NCBI GenBank assembly: GCA_963989385.1
Contig: OZ022509.1
Coordinates: forward strand, 50,670,271-50,734,270
Length of the DNA stretch: 64,000 nt
Reading direction: 5' to 3'
Source of the DNA: Ctena decussata
Lineage: Eukaryota > Mollusca > Bivalvia > Lucinida > Lucinidae
Below are positions 45,046-56,394 of the stretch, in pieces (the first letter of the stretch is position 1; each line of letters starts with the position of its first letter). A program made the position numbers and the translations under genes. The notes beneath the pieces are model-generated. The model was given only the letters and a program-made list of their open reading frames with translations. It ran no database searches and had not been told where the DNA came from.

Positions 45046-46053
45046 TTTGAGATTAATTCCTTTAGCTGTATTAAAATAGATTTTTTTTTGTCAAAATGCC
45101 TCATGCAGGTTAAATGGAATATTTCCGAAAAATGATGCATGCAAAACTTTCATAAAATATCTCGGCTGACGTAACTGAATTAGAACCAATAAAAACATTA
45201 TATTAACATGACCTGTTAGCTGGGCTAGTGCTACTAGTAGGTCAATGTGACCTATATTCCGTGACTCACTGACAAGGCACGGGGAATTCATGTCTGACTC
45301 ATTCATACTTCAAATGGATAAATATTCCTGAACAGAAAATAATTAAATATTGCTTCTTTTTGAATTGTTTGGGTAAGAAAAAACATCTTACAAAAACAAT
45401 AACATCTTTCAAAAATAAGAACTACTATTGCTTAACTTTTAAAGCGCTAAAAATAAAACTATATAAATTTGCAAACAGCATAGATCCAGATAATCCGGCT
45501 AAAAAGATCCTCATAATCTGGATCTTCACTGTTTGCCCTCTAGTCTGAATTCTCAATATGATAAAGCTTAGAAAACATTTTTGAAATTGTGCAAACATTG
45601 ATTGTGTTATCTACTTTTTTGTGCTTTACTGGTTAATCTTGATTAGTTGACCCCATTCAAGTATTGAAATTTTATCTATACAGCAAAAAAAAAGCAAATA
45701 CAAATTAAAACTTTTGCTGAATATCGGTCAAAAGTTTTATCTCATGGAATGAAATGAAAATAAAAAATAAAATATTGAAAATAATAATTATAATAAATCA
45801 GTTTTTTTTTAAATTTCAGCAATAAAGTGCCTCTTGGATTGAGATGGAGGCAGACATCTTTTAAACTGTTGGCAAGGCCCCATTTTACACAGCCTTTCAT
45901 TATCACTCTGCTTTTGTCCTGATAGGACTGAAATACTGTTGAGAAGTTGTAAAATCACAAGTCATCAATCCATCCATAATCAAATTCTTTATCATACAAT
46001 TGTTCTGAATTTAAAGCATATTCTATTATAGTCTAGAGCCTACCTCTCAATGT

Positions 46054-46288
46054 GAGCCGCGACGTGACAAACCAACAATGTGGTTGTTCGCACAGCGCAG
46101 ACTCAGATCAGACTGGGCATCCGCCCAGTCTGATCAGAGTCTTCACTATCCGCATGAAGGTAGCTTAGACCCTGAGCTACCATTTAAGCGCAGAACGAAA
46201 ACTCTGATCAGACTGGGCGGATGCCCAGGCTGATCTGAGTCTGCGCTGGGCGCACAACCACATTGTTGGTTTTCTCGTGTCGCGGCTT
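46054..46288. mobile_element. Fold-back MITE (gagccgcg family), shared with A
   Basis: Full-length version of the deleted copy at 15,477-15,577. The arms begin gagccgcgacgtgacaaacc and end gttttctcgtgtcgcggct. Central words cagactgggcatccgcccag and actctgatcagactgggcgg also fold. Confidence 0.9.
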
Positions 46289-47028
46289 TTTTATTATAGA
46301 GATTAAAAATATATGTTCAGTTTTGATATACAGTAAACAGGCCGCTGCCAAACAAATACTGCTTTTTCTGCCAATTCCCTAGCCTAAATCCCCGGTCTCT
46401 CCCGTATTCTCCCATTTCAGTCAGTTTGGTTGATGTCCGTCTTTTGTGGAAGAAGCTGCATTAAAGGACGGAAAATCATTGAAATTGGATGCTGTTTGAA
46501 CTTTGTGGATTAGAAGGAGACCTTTATGAATATAGTAAATATAATGTCTTCGAAAATTTGAATTATTATTGCTTAACTTGATTATCAGACACCATATATT
46601 GAAAAAAAAAATAATAAAATGAAACTGTTGTAGTTGCTCATGAATATCGGTCAACAAATTTCTTTCCGAATACAAATAAAATTAAGTGATGAAAAATAAA
46701 AAGAAAGCATTCTAAAATTTCAGCCGTATGTTCCTCAATTATCAAGCTAGAGGCAGATATTCTTTTAATCGTAAACAAGATTCCATTGCACACAGCCTTT
46801 CATTACCACTTCTGTTTCCCATTGTCCTAATATGACTGAAATGCTGTTGCAAAGGATGTAAAATCACGTCATCCATCCATCCATCCATCCATCAATCCAT
46901 CCATCCATCAATCAACTAACACTTTTCTTAATGTACCACTCTCCTGAATAAAACAAAATCATAGTCTCTTCTAGTCCAGATTCTAACTCTTCACAGCTTT
47001 CTAAACTCTCATTATAGATTATTACAAG

Positions 47029-48911
47029 AGGGCCATGAGGCCCTGAATCGCTCACCTGAGCAATTTGCAAAGTGGCTTTTTCTTATGTCTGAAATTGTCA
47101 AAATATGAGTCTTGGGTCAAAAGTAAAAAAATATACCAATTTTTAGGCCAAAGTCTTCAAACATTCCATTGAATCTTATGTTTTAGCATTTCCCCATATT
47201 TGATCTTATCGTAAAAAGGTCAAGGTTAGCCCAATGTGATAATTTGAACAATCTTTATAGTTGATAGTACTCGAGTATCCAATGCTACATACTAAGTTTC
47301 AAGGCCATCGGTCAATTGGTTCTGCAGTAGAAGATTTTTAAATGTTTTTACCATATATGGGCGTGGCGGCCATATTGGTCATGTGACTTGGACTATTTAA
47401 ACAAATTTTCATTCTCTCAACCCTGGAGGCTACATATGAAATTTGGTTACAATTGGCCAAGTGACTTTGAAGGAGATTGTTTGATAATGTCAAAATGAGA
47501 GAGTTATGGGTCAATAGTCAAAAAATGACCTTGACCTCTTGTACTAATAAATCTTCATGTACTCATTATATGAGTGTATATACCCATTTTTAGGCCTAAA
47601 TCTTCAAAACTTTCCATTGAATCTTATGTTCTAGCATTTTTCCATATTTGTCCTAGCCTTAAAATGGTCAAGGTCAACCCAAGGTCATCATTTTCATTAA
47701 TCTTGATAGTACTGAAGTACCCATTGCTACATACCAAGCTTCAAGGCCATCGGTCAATTGGTTCTGGAATAGAAGATTTTTAAAGGTGTTTACCATATAT
47801 GGGTGTGGCGGCCATGTTGGTCAGTGATCTGGACCATTTGAATAAATTTTCAATCTCTCATCCCATGGAGGCCCTATATGAAATTTGGTTACAATTGGCC
47901 CAGTGGCTTTTGTGGAGATTGTTTGATATTGTCAAAACATGACAGGTCTGAGTCAAAGGTTGAAGAATGACCTTGACCTCTTGTACTCACAAATCTTTAT
48001 GTGTTTATTAAGAATACTGTATATACCAGTTGTCAGCCCAAAATCTTCAAAGCTTCCCATGAAATCCTATGTTCCAGCATTTTCCCATATCTGACCTTGC
48101 TTTAAAATGGTCAAGGTCAATCCAAGGTTATAATTTGAATCTTAGTAGTACTGGAGTACGCAATGCATTATACCAAATTTCAAGGCCATCGGTCCATTGG
48201 TTCTGGAGAAGGAGATTTTTAAATGTTTTACAATAAATGGGCGTGGCGGCCATGTTGGTCTTGTAACATGGACCGTATGAATAAATTTTTATTCTCTTTA
48301 CCCCTGGAGGCCCTATATGAAAGTTGGTTTCAATTGGCCCAGTGAATTTTGAGGAGATTTTTTGAAATTGTCAAAATATGACAGGTCTGAGTCAAAGGTC
48401 GAAGAATGACCTTGACCTCTTGTACTCACAAATCTTCATGTATTCATTAAGAATACTGTATATACCAATTTTCAGCCCAAAATCTTCAGCAGTTTCCAAG
48501 ATATCTTATGGTAGGAAGAAAAATTGACCTTACTGTAAGAAAGGTCAATGTCAACCCACATAATTTGAACAATCTTTGTAGCACTCGCATACCCGATGCT
48601 ACATATTAAGTTTCAAGGCCATCGGCCTATTGGTTATGGAGAAGAAGATTTTTTAAGGTTTTTACAATATATGGGCAGGGCGGCCATGTTGGTCATGTGA
48701 CTAGGACCGTTTAAATAATTTTTTCGTTCCTAAGACCCCTGGAGGCTACATATAAAATTTGGTTTAAATTGGCCTAGCGGTTTCAGAGGAGAAGTCGTTT
48801 GAACTTGTTGACGGACGACGACGGAGACAATGACGACGACGACGAAGGACGACGGAGCCGCGCCTAGCCTAGAAGCTCCCCCGGAGCCTTCGGCTTAGGT
48901 GAGCTAAAAAC
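47029..48911. mobile_element. 1.9-kb tandem-unit element, B-specific
   Basis: The element begins agggccatgaggccctgaat, then cgctcacctgagc, and ends cggcttaggtgagctaaaa, so cacctgag and ttaggtg face each other near the ends. Four degenerate units of about 435-440 bp are marked by gcggccatnttggtc near 47,370, 47,809, 48,249 and 48,680. A gacgacgacgacgaaggacg tract (48,800-48,860) precedes a short hairpin at the right end. acaag flanks both sides (47,024-28 and 48,912-16), but this type may not make duplications. Same architecture as the pearl-like elements. Confidence 0.8.
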
Positions 48912-49649
48912 ACAAGCATATTAATCAATGAGCATTTCGAATATACAGATAAAAAATATATTGTACATATATACAATCAGCAGCTTAGAAACTACAGCCA
49001 AGCAAATATGGTCACTCCTTTACCCTGAATCCCCGTCTTTTTTAGACAACTAGTTTTAGTGTCCTTCCAGTTGCCTTTGCCAAAATATGATCCAGACCTA
49101 AAAGAAAATCATAATAACCAATCAAACTGCTTATCAAATTCAGCAGGTGTTCATATCATCATCATAATATATATGTTTCGCCATCATTTTAAGAAATTTT
49201 GGAAACCTGGAGAGGGACATATAAGGAACTCACTTTAACACTTTAAGCGCCAAAAATAAATATGTCTCAATTAACAAGCAGCCTAGATCCAGATGAGGTG
49301 CCTCATTATGAACCACCCCATCTCGACCTACTCCGTTTTCCCTTCTTGTATTTGAATAGCCAATGTCGTAAAGCTTTGACGGAAAAATCTTTGGAATTTC
49401 AGATGTGAATCTTGTCGTCTGATTTTGGTGGCTTTATATCTTAATATTCATAAAAACTATCTAGGCCTATATTTATATTAATTGGATACTATATATATAA
49501 ACTAACACAAAATCATTGCGGTTATCAGAAAACAATTTTTCCTGAAGCAAACAAAATAACAAACGATAATAAAACAATAAATAAAAATGAAACAGTGTCA
49601 AATTTTCAACACTGAAATGACTCCATTATCATTTTATTGTACTACTGTC

Positions 49650-49830
49650 TAGTAGCTCAGTGTATCACATGCTGTCCTGCTAAGCTAGCGGTAAGGTTTG
49701 ATTCCCACTTGAGGCAGAAATCTTTTCAGTTGGGATTCCATTGCACAGAGCTTTTCATTTGACTTTCATGACTCAATAACACAGAAATATTTGTGGAAAT
49801 GCCAAATAACCTGCAAGTCATTCATCCATT
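49650..49830 (+). mobile_element. SINE family 2 in unit (B)
   Basis: The head gtagctcagtgtatcacatg, with tttgattcccacttgaggca as a decayed B box, is followed by the family 2 body (gggattccattgcacagagc) and a cattcatccatt end. In copy A the same place (17,240-17,310) has a deletion that removes most of the body. Confidence 0.7.
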
Positions 49831-50372
49831 ATAAAAAAGCATATTCTATTCTATTCATATTCTGATTCCATAAATTTTTGAAAAGATTACTCTCATCTGC
49901 AAAATATCACGGCCACACCCCTACTGTGAACCCCAAACCGTAGATAATCACAAATTTCAGAAAACTCATTTGAGTGACTCTCCAGAATGCCTAATAGACA
50001 GGAAACTATTGAATTTCGCAATGTATCTGTTTGAATTATGTGGATTAGAAGAAAAGTTATATAAATGTTACAGCTGCGAAAAATTAGTATTATTACTCCT
50101 AAATCTTGGTTATAAGACACCATCTATTGAAAGCATTTTGTACTGCTAATAACAATATACAAAATTATAGCTGTACACGAATATCAGTCGACAATTTCTT
50201 TCCTTATGCAACGAAGTTAAAATTGACCAAAAAATCAAAAGAAATTAAAAAAAAAAAATACAGAAATAAAAAACTAATAAAATTAAATCGTTTTCAAAAT
50301 ATTTCACCACTGAAATGCATCAATAATCATGCTAGAGGCGGCAATATTTCGAACCGTAAAGGGTTCATTTGC

Positions 50373-50836
50373 GCCGGGCCGCGTAGCGCAGTTGGTATGG
50401 CATCTGACTCAATAGCCAGAAGTCCGGTTTGATGCTGATATTAATCAGTCTTTGAACTGACTGCCCAATTAAAATTAATAAATTACAGTATTTTTTTCTC
50501 TGGATTCGTCTCCAGATATTGTCAGGGTCACTGACGAGGCTTTATTAGCCGAAACTACGTAGTCTGGCCCATGTTCCTTCTTCTGAATGTATTCTCTGCT
50601 CTTGAAGGAACTATTCATGATTTTATTTCTGTCTGGCCACATACTTTCGTTTCTCCTTCCCCTGATTCTAGAAGGGCATTTGTCAGTTACTTGCGACGGT
50701 ATGTGCACTTGGTACTGGTTAACCGCTTAGGAGGTCTAAGCCTGCCTAGGAATAGTTTGGGTAGGTTAACTGACCGTCCCGACATGACCATAGCTGTTTA
50801 CCGTGGACGTAAAATAACAACACAACAACAACAAGA
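50373..50836 (+). mobile_element. SINE family 1 (copy B) with an internal insertion
   Basis: Direct repeats gttcatttgc lie at 50,363-50,372 and 50,837-50,846. The head is gccgggccgcgtagcgcagt. Bases 50,434-50,630 are absent from the A copy and match, in complement, the dispersed repeat at 35,690-35,800. The insertion cuts the B box. Confidence 0.88.
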
Positions 50837-51084
50837 GTTCATTTGCACACCAGCTTTCATCGTCACTCTCCCATTGTCCCAATATGACTGAAACACTGTT
50901 GAAGAGGATGAAGAATCACAGGTCATCTATCCACTATCAAAATTAATAATGTAACAGTATTCTGAATTAAAATAAAGCATATTCCTATCTAGATTATAAC
51001 TCTTTATAGTTTATATACATAACTCTCACTATAGATGATAAAAATACAAATGTATTAGCATTTCCGTGTACGGATCAAAATATA

Positions 51085-51973
51085 CTCGTCAAAACAAATA
51101 CCGCCGCAATTTGACGAATTTACATTTAATATTATCAAATTATTTTTGCTTTTAATTAGTTGCGACAACATTTCTAAACGGAAAACTTTTTAATGTCTCA
51201 GTTTCCTGCTTTCGTGTACAGAGTTACCTCGCATAACTAATAAACCATAGAAACTGCGACTAGGCACTTACGCATGCGCAGTATCGTTATATTTGTCTCA
51301 TTTAAATTCTCGAGTAACCCTACACGCTAAAAACATCTATATCAAATCTGAGCAACCTTTCAAATGGCGAACATTGCCTCTTGAAGTGTGCGAGACTGAA
51401 AAAACCTCCCTTTAAATCAAAACTATAGGAAACATGATTTTCAGATTATGCGCTTATCAGACATAAACTTTAGTTCTGCTTTTCTGGACATGTGAATACG
51501 TTTCTTTGCAACATTTTTAAATGAAAATGCATCAGTTTATTGCAAAATTGTGTCAGGCATGCAGGTTTGAAATGTTTATGACAATGCTACTGCAACTTTA
51601 GAAAGTTTGGCTTTTTGCCTAAAGTTGACATTTAATACAAGTGAGAAGTTATCGTGAAAACCGTTTTGAACTCCGATTTTTTTCTGTAATATGAAACATC
51701 TGGCATCCGGAAAATGTGTCTAAGAAATACAGATTAGAAAACGAGAGTAAAACTAAAAGAAAGGGCGATCTTTTTTTTCATGACAAATATTGGGAAATTA
51801 GAAATAGCCCCCGCTGCGCAAACTGTCAGTTTATATTAAAATTTGGAAGCCTGTCTGTCTAACATTAGAAAAAAGGACATATGAGTACTACAATGGCTTT
51901 TTAAGTTCATTCTTTATAGTACCTTTTCAGAAAAAGATGCTAAATTTATTGCGGCGAAACTTATTTTGACTAG
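51085..51973. mobile_element. 889-bp TA element, B-specific
   Basis: Terminal inverted repeats of 26 bp with five mismatches begin ctcgtcaaaac and ctagtcaaaat. TA flanks both sides (51,083-84 and 51,974-75). Copy A has the empty site (caaaacatatattgtac). No transposase frame. Confidence 0.9.
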
Positions 51974-52149
51974 TATATATTTATATATTGTACATATATA
52001 CAACGAACAGTTTTGAAACATGAGAAACGATTTGTTCTTGCCAATATCAACTGCGAAGACTTGGATCAACTTGTACATCTGCAGAGGCTGATACGAGTAT
52101 TCGTTTTCACTCTTGGCCTTGAGCGTAAGTCCATGTTCATGCAAGACAA

Positions 52150-52310
52150 GAATCAGCAATAGTGTAGTGGATAACGTGCTGGACTAACAATTTAGGGGTT
52201 GCATGTTCTATACCCTGCTTCTCTGGTCTTAAGGACGAGACTTTGGACCGAGGTCCCGTGTTCTTATCACTTATATGTTGGTGGAACGTTAGACCCGAGT
52301 TCACACACTC
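52150..52310 (+). mobile_element. SINE family 3 (copy B), uninterrupted
   Basis: Carries aatagtgtagtggataacgt, ggaccgaggtcccg and gttggtggaacgttagaccc. It is the empty-site reference for the hairpin at 19,550. Confidence 0.8.
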
Positions 52311-52589
52311 ACCCATGTCTGGCCACATAAGTGCGCATGGCTATCTGAATCTTCGCTCTTTGCTTAGGCATTAAACTATATTTTACTTTACCGCCCAACT
52401 TGTCTTAAAGTTCTAATTTCCCGCTAAATTAGACAGAAATTAATAGAACACAACGTCTTAAATATAATGGAAGAAAGAAATTGTTATACAAACTCTGTCA
52501 TGTGCAAAGAAAAATCATAGACAGTGAAAGAAAACGTGAATTCAATATGTAAGGGGAACACCTCCAATTTTAACGCTAATTTTGCATAG

Positions 52590-53260
52590 GGAAACCTAAT
52601 TTGTGTCTTTCTGGATGCTTCCCGAGCTGTTGAAGCCTTTCAAAGTTGGCGCTAATCTTAAAGTTAAGAATTTGCTCCTGCAGGAGTAGTTTTTTTATTT
52701 CTTTCCTTTAAGAGTTGACCGCCGTTGAGAAAGGTGTCTAAACCGAAAAAAATTTATAAAGGGGAACAACGTATGTTACTTCCTTTTGCTCCCGGCTATT
52801 GAAAACCTTCCAAAATGAAGTCAACTCTTGAAGTAAAAAATTTTTTCCTAGGGGTGCAGTTTTATTTTGCTCAAGGAGTTAACCCTTATTGTAAGGGAGG
52901 AATGATATGAATGGTAGATTTGCTTCCTTCAGTTAATCCAGCCGCATGTACCTTAAAAGCTACTTTAAACTTTTAAAAAAACAAATACTGCTGAATGTTT
53001 AGAACAGCATATATTTCAAATCGCATTTAAACATCATATTTCATCTTTTTTCAAAGTGTATGCGTACAATTTCAGGGGCAGTAACTCTTGCCATTTTCAT
53101 GTTTGCCCCACTTCTTGATGGGGGTCAACTTTAATAGAAAGAATTTTGCTCCTACGGGAGCAAATTCTTTTCTTCAAAAGTAGCCCCCATTTCGGAAAGG
53201 CTTTGTACTGTACTTGAGGAAAACAACAGGAAGTCACAAAAGCTGTCTTCTATTAACAAA
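52590..53260. repeat. Cluster of dispersed palindromic repeats (B)
   Basis: Three members: 52,615-52,740, 52,780-52,930 and 53,100-53,240. The last shows the palindrome best: ttttgctcctacgggagcaa around 53,145-53,165. Confidence 0.7.
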
Positions 53261-53626
53261 ATGGCAGAATAACATACAGATGTATCCAACTGCCTTATGT
53301 TGACATGATTGGCACTTTTAAGTCCAGTTCCATCCCAAGCACTACTGGAGATTGGCATGCACTTCTGTCTTAGTTTATTTCCTCTGCTGAAGTGTCTTAA
53401 GATTATATCCTTGGTAACCAGATTCTACTAAAAGTCCAGTATTTGCTTGATGTGTTCAGGTTCAGAGTTGAACGACGACACATAGCAAAAGTCTTTTAGC
53501 ACAACAATCAGAAAATTCTCGAATGAAACTGCACATATGCGCAGTCTAATCAGTATCTTGTCCGTCGGCATCAGTTCTCTAGATATCCAGTGATTACAAT
53601 CTGATCAGTCTGGGCTGGACTGTTCA

Positions 53627-53697
53627 TGCCAACAGGGAATACTCTGATCAGACTGCGCGGATGCGCAGGCTGATCTGAGTATTTCCTGTTGCATAAT
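53627..53697. repeat. Palindrome with atactctgatcagactgcgc (B)
   Basis: Paralogue of 21,920-21,995, about 80 bp beyond the 3' end of the TRIM-like gene. Confidence 0.75.
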
Positions 53698-53779
53698 CCT
53701 TTAAGGCATATTTACCCGCAATGCTTATTAGTGTATATGTCTGTCATATATGTTATGTAATCCATATGTAACTGATATC

Positions 53780-55384
53780 TCACTGAAACAAGAAATAAAA
53801 GTTAATCATTGGGTTGCCTTTGTCATCTACCGTAAACAGAACAAGCTCATTATCGACTATTCTCAGTGGTTGCGACCGACAAAAATCAGCACACCCTAAT
53901 CTCTCACCTCTGAAATTTAGCTTTTGAATATGGGAGTCCCGTTTTTCATCATCGACACCTAGAAATAAACAGTCTCTACCAACTGCTAATCCATAATACT
54001 CCTTCGCTTCCCGATTTTTGTAATGGAACCGAACCTGGCCATCTATTGTGAATCCAAAACAACCGTTGTCAACATCAACCACAAAAAACATGCGCTTATC
54101 AACACTTGCGGCAAGATATGCTGGATCACTGAAAAGTGCTATATCGTCATCTTTTATGATGGTTTTCTTTATTTTAAAGTCTTTACCCAACAGAGATACC
54201 TGAAAGCTGTCTCTACCATGCAGTATAGCTATGATATCTTCACCACACCTGGTGATCGGCCCAATGATATGCTTTGATTTTTTTTCAGTAACAGCTAAAC
54301 CATCGCTGACTGTGACTTTAAGTAGTGTATTGGTACATGTTGAGACTACTGCTTCAGTGTTGCTAAGTATGACAACGCGCATTAGTTTTACTGACAGAAA
54401 ATGTTCTGTAACAAGAAAGTTATTTTGGTCATATAACTTTAATTTATTATTTGCCTCATCTATAAGAAGGTGTCTTCCATCCGATAATATGTCCAATGAA
54501 AAGACAACTGGTGTTTTATCACCAGTATAGGCAGCATATTTCTGTTGACTGCCATCACCAGCACTGCAATGATCCCCAAGCCCTGTGTGGGTTTTTAATT
54601 GTAATCCTCCTGTATAGATCGGTTCCGTTTCCATGGTGTCACAACTGGCAGAAGAGCGGACAACAGAACATTTTCCCAGATCTTGTAACAGAATGTTCAA
54701 GTTAGAAACTTTCTTGTTTCCTTCAAATTCTAAATCTATGTCACGCAGTTCATGACCCAGATCATTCAGCATAGAGCAGTATTGTTTTATCTGTTTTGTC
54801 GCCCTGTTGATTTCCACGAATTTGTCTTCATTGTTCCCAACTGACATCATCCTGTCAAGGCTGGATAAACTTGCAGTTAAAAATGAAATTGAAGCATTAC
54901 AGATATTGATTTGTTCATCTAAAGTCTTCGTTTCCTTGTCAAGGATTTCGTCAATTTCAGCAAGTGCGTTGGCTTCTAGTTTGTCTAAGAAGGCCTCTAC
55001 AGACTTTCTTGTTCGTTTCACGCTGTCAATGACAATTTGCCTTTTTTCATGTAATTTACCTTTCGCTGCACGAGCTGTGCCTTGGCATTTTCCAAATCGT
55101 TCCGCAAGCTGTTTAACACTTTGTATAACCTTACCACCATGGGCTTCAGTATATATTACTCTGGCTGCTGTCTCAATATCGACCACTGTTTTACATTTTC
55201 TGTGGTCTATCCTTCTACAGGTAAGACATAGCTCTACCATATGACTTTTACAAAAGTACTTAAATTCATGTCCGTGTTCCTTACACACGGGTGTATCTAC
55301 TGGTTCCGAACCTAAGGTCAGAGATGACAAACTTGGAATATCCTGGCTTCTGCCTGAGTCCACTGAATCACCACCTTCAGCCAT
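53780..55384 (-). CDS. TRIM-like B-box/coiled-coil/beta-propeller protein, intact (copy B)
   Basis: A single uninterrupted frame of 534 codons from ATG (MAEGGDSVDSG) to TGA. Residues 34-70 form a B-box2-type zinc finger with ligands C34, H37, C45, H48, C53, C56, H61 and C64. Residues about 75-250 are charged and helical and fit the TRIM coiled coil. Residues about 290-534 show repeated blocks such as SLDILSDGRHLLIDEANNKL, NGCFGFTIDGQVRFHY and YYGLAVGRDCLFLGVDDEKR, typical of an NHL-like propeller. There is no N-terminal RING, so E3 activity is not expected; such proteins act in the cytoplasm as adaptors or in innate immunity, which here is family inference. The paralogue at 22,064-23,668 has a stop at codon 303. 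The last residues (NFYFLFQ) come from a pyrimidine-rich stretch ending in CAG that looks like a 3' splice site, so the true end could differ. Confidence 0.92.
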   Translation of the reverse strand: MAEGGDSVDSGRSQDIPSLSSLTLGSEPVDTPVCKEHGHEFKYFCKSHMVELCLTCRRIDHRKCKTVVDIETAARVIYTEAHGGKVIQSVKQLAERFGKCQGTARAAKGKLHEKRQIVIDSVKRTRKSVEAFLDKLEANALAEIDEILDKETKTLDEQINICNASISFLTASLSSLDRMMSVGNNEDKFVEINRATKQIKQYCSMLNDLGHELRDIDLEFEGNKKVSNLNILLQDLGKCSVVRSSASCDTMETEPIYTGGLQLKTHTGLGDHCSAGDGSQQKYAAYTGDKTPVVFSLDILSDGRHLLIDEANNKLKLYDQNNFLVTEHFLSVKLMRVVILSNTEAVVSTCTNTLLKVTVSDGLAVTEKKSKHIIGPITRCGEDIIAILHGRDSFQVSLLGKDFKIKKTIIKDDDIALFSDPAYLAASVDKRMFFVVDVDNGCFGFTIDGQVRFHYKNREAKEYYGLAVGRDCLFLGVDDEKRDSHIQKLNFRGERLGCADFCRSQPLRIVDNELVLFTVDDKGNPMINFYFLFQ

Positions 55385-55579
55385 TTTTGTGATGTTTCCC
55401 TTTCTTGTTAAAAGGCTACTACATATTCGTTTGCCACTCTTTTAAAACAAGTGTCGTTTTTGTCTTTACACTCCCTTTGTTTAGGCAGTATATCCAATTG
55501 TTACTCACAAAATGAACGTGTCTGCTTATTAACTAGTGAACTGTTATCATGCAAAAATGTACGTTACTGCGTTTGAGCT

Positions 55580-55745
55580 AAAGAAAGTAAGATCAGCCTG
55601 CGCATACGCGCAGCCTGATCAGATTCTAACTTTTTCACTTCTACCATCTATGATTCCTGGCGAATCTCAAAGTGAAACATGAAGACTCTGATCAGTTTAT
55701 GCATATGCGCAGCCTGATTTGAGTGGTTACAGTTTGCACATGGCT
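55580..55745. repeat. Short palindromes with gatcagcctgcgcat words
   Basis: gatcagcctgcgcatacgcgcagcctgatc region (55,592-55,621) and a weaker copy at 55,692-55,722 are small relatives of the fold-back family core. Confidence 0.6.
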
Positions 55746-55989
55746 AAAGGCCCCTTCTTGCTACACCAAATAATTATACCTCAAGATTCAACAAAATAAA
55801 ATCTGAGATGATATCACAATATGTGCACAATACGCCTGTATTCGGCAACAATGTGACTCGGCATTGCCTGAGCATAAAGTACCGACCCAGATCAGACTGC
55901 TTTCAACTTTATTTAGTTCTGAGGCTACCAATTTAAAGTCTGTCCTTTCGGATTCATTTCTTTTTTTCTTTTGTTTTCTGTAAAAACCA

Positions 55990-56309
55990 CACTGCTAAAA
56001 AATCCGTAGATTTTACGGTAGAGTAACTGGCAACCAGCTGCCAGTCCCTTTCCCGTTATTTCTACGGGCGTTTGCCTGTTAGATATTTTCGGAAATCACG
56101 ATAAGGTAGTGTTATGTTACTTGCCGCACTCCAAAAATAACATTATAGTGTTGAAGGGCTATATAACTGAAACAACATCTGCTACAATCTATTCTACTGT
56201 GCGTGATGGTCCCTGCAGTTTTTACAGGCGCACATAAAACTAACGGGAAATGGACTGGCAGCTGGTTTCCAGTTATGCTACTGTAAAATCTACAGAATTT
56301 TTTACAGTG
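55990..56309. mobile_element. 320-bp CACTG-ended MITE, copy 1
   Basis: The ends cactgctaaaaaatccgtag and the complement of the right end (ending ttttttacagtg) are inverted, and pairing continues through gtaactggcaaccagctgcc. TA follows the right end; the left flank is ca. A minus-strand frame at 56,112-56,366 arises within it. Confidence 0.85.
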
Positions 56310-56394
56310 TAGAATTTTAAGTTTGAGTAATGTGTTGATGTATTGCGGGATTGAAAACCAGGCCACAGTTTTAAAATTATCTCAAAGAAGGGGC

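Larger units (their letters stand above)
45350..50950. repeat. Array of diverged ~1-kb units (copy B)
   Basis: Same units and order as 14,800-18,380, lengthened by the 1.9-kb element at 47,029. A catccatccatcc microsatellite (about 46,870-46,912) marks the end of the SINE-2 body in the second unit. Confidence 0.7.
40028..55690 (+). repeat. Segmental duplication copy B
   Basis: Direct paralogue of 9,620-23,990. Private insertions in B are a 343-bp piece at 44,703, a 1.9-kb tandem-unit element at 47,029, a 197-bp insertion in the SINE at 50,434 and an 889-bp TA element at 51,085. B lacks the six A-specific elements and ~185 bp of the repeat at 13.9 kb. Its TRIM-like gene is intact. Confidence 0.95.

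Noticed and set aside
46870..46912. catccatcc microsatellite as an independent feature
   Set aside because: It is the variable tail of the SINE-2 body and is described with it.
47024..48916. acaag as a firm target duplication of the 1.9-kb element
   Set aside because: Pearl or Helentron-type insertions usually make none, and five AT-rich bases can match by chance; kept as an observation only.
53780..55384. Plus-strand frames of up to 145 codons opposite the TRIM-like gene
   Set aside because: They are antisense shadows of a conserved coding frame.
56112..56366. Open frame of 84 codons on the minus strand
   Set aside because: It lies mostly inside a MITE and mirrors its inverted repeats.
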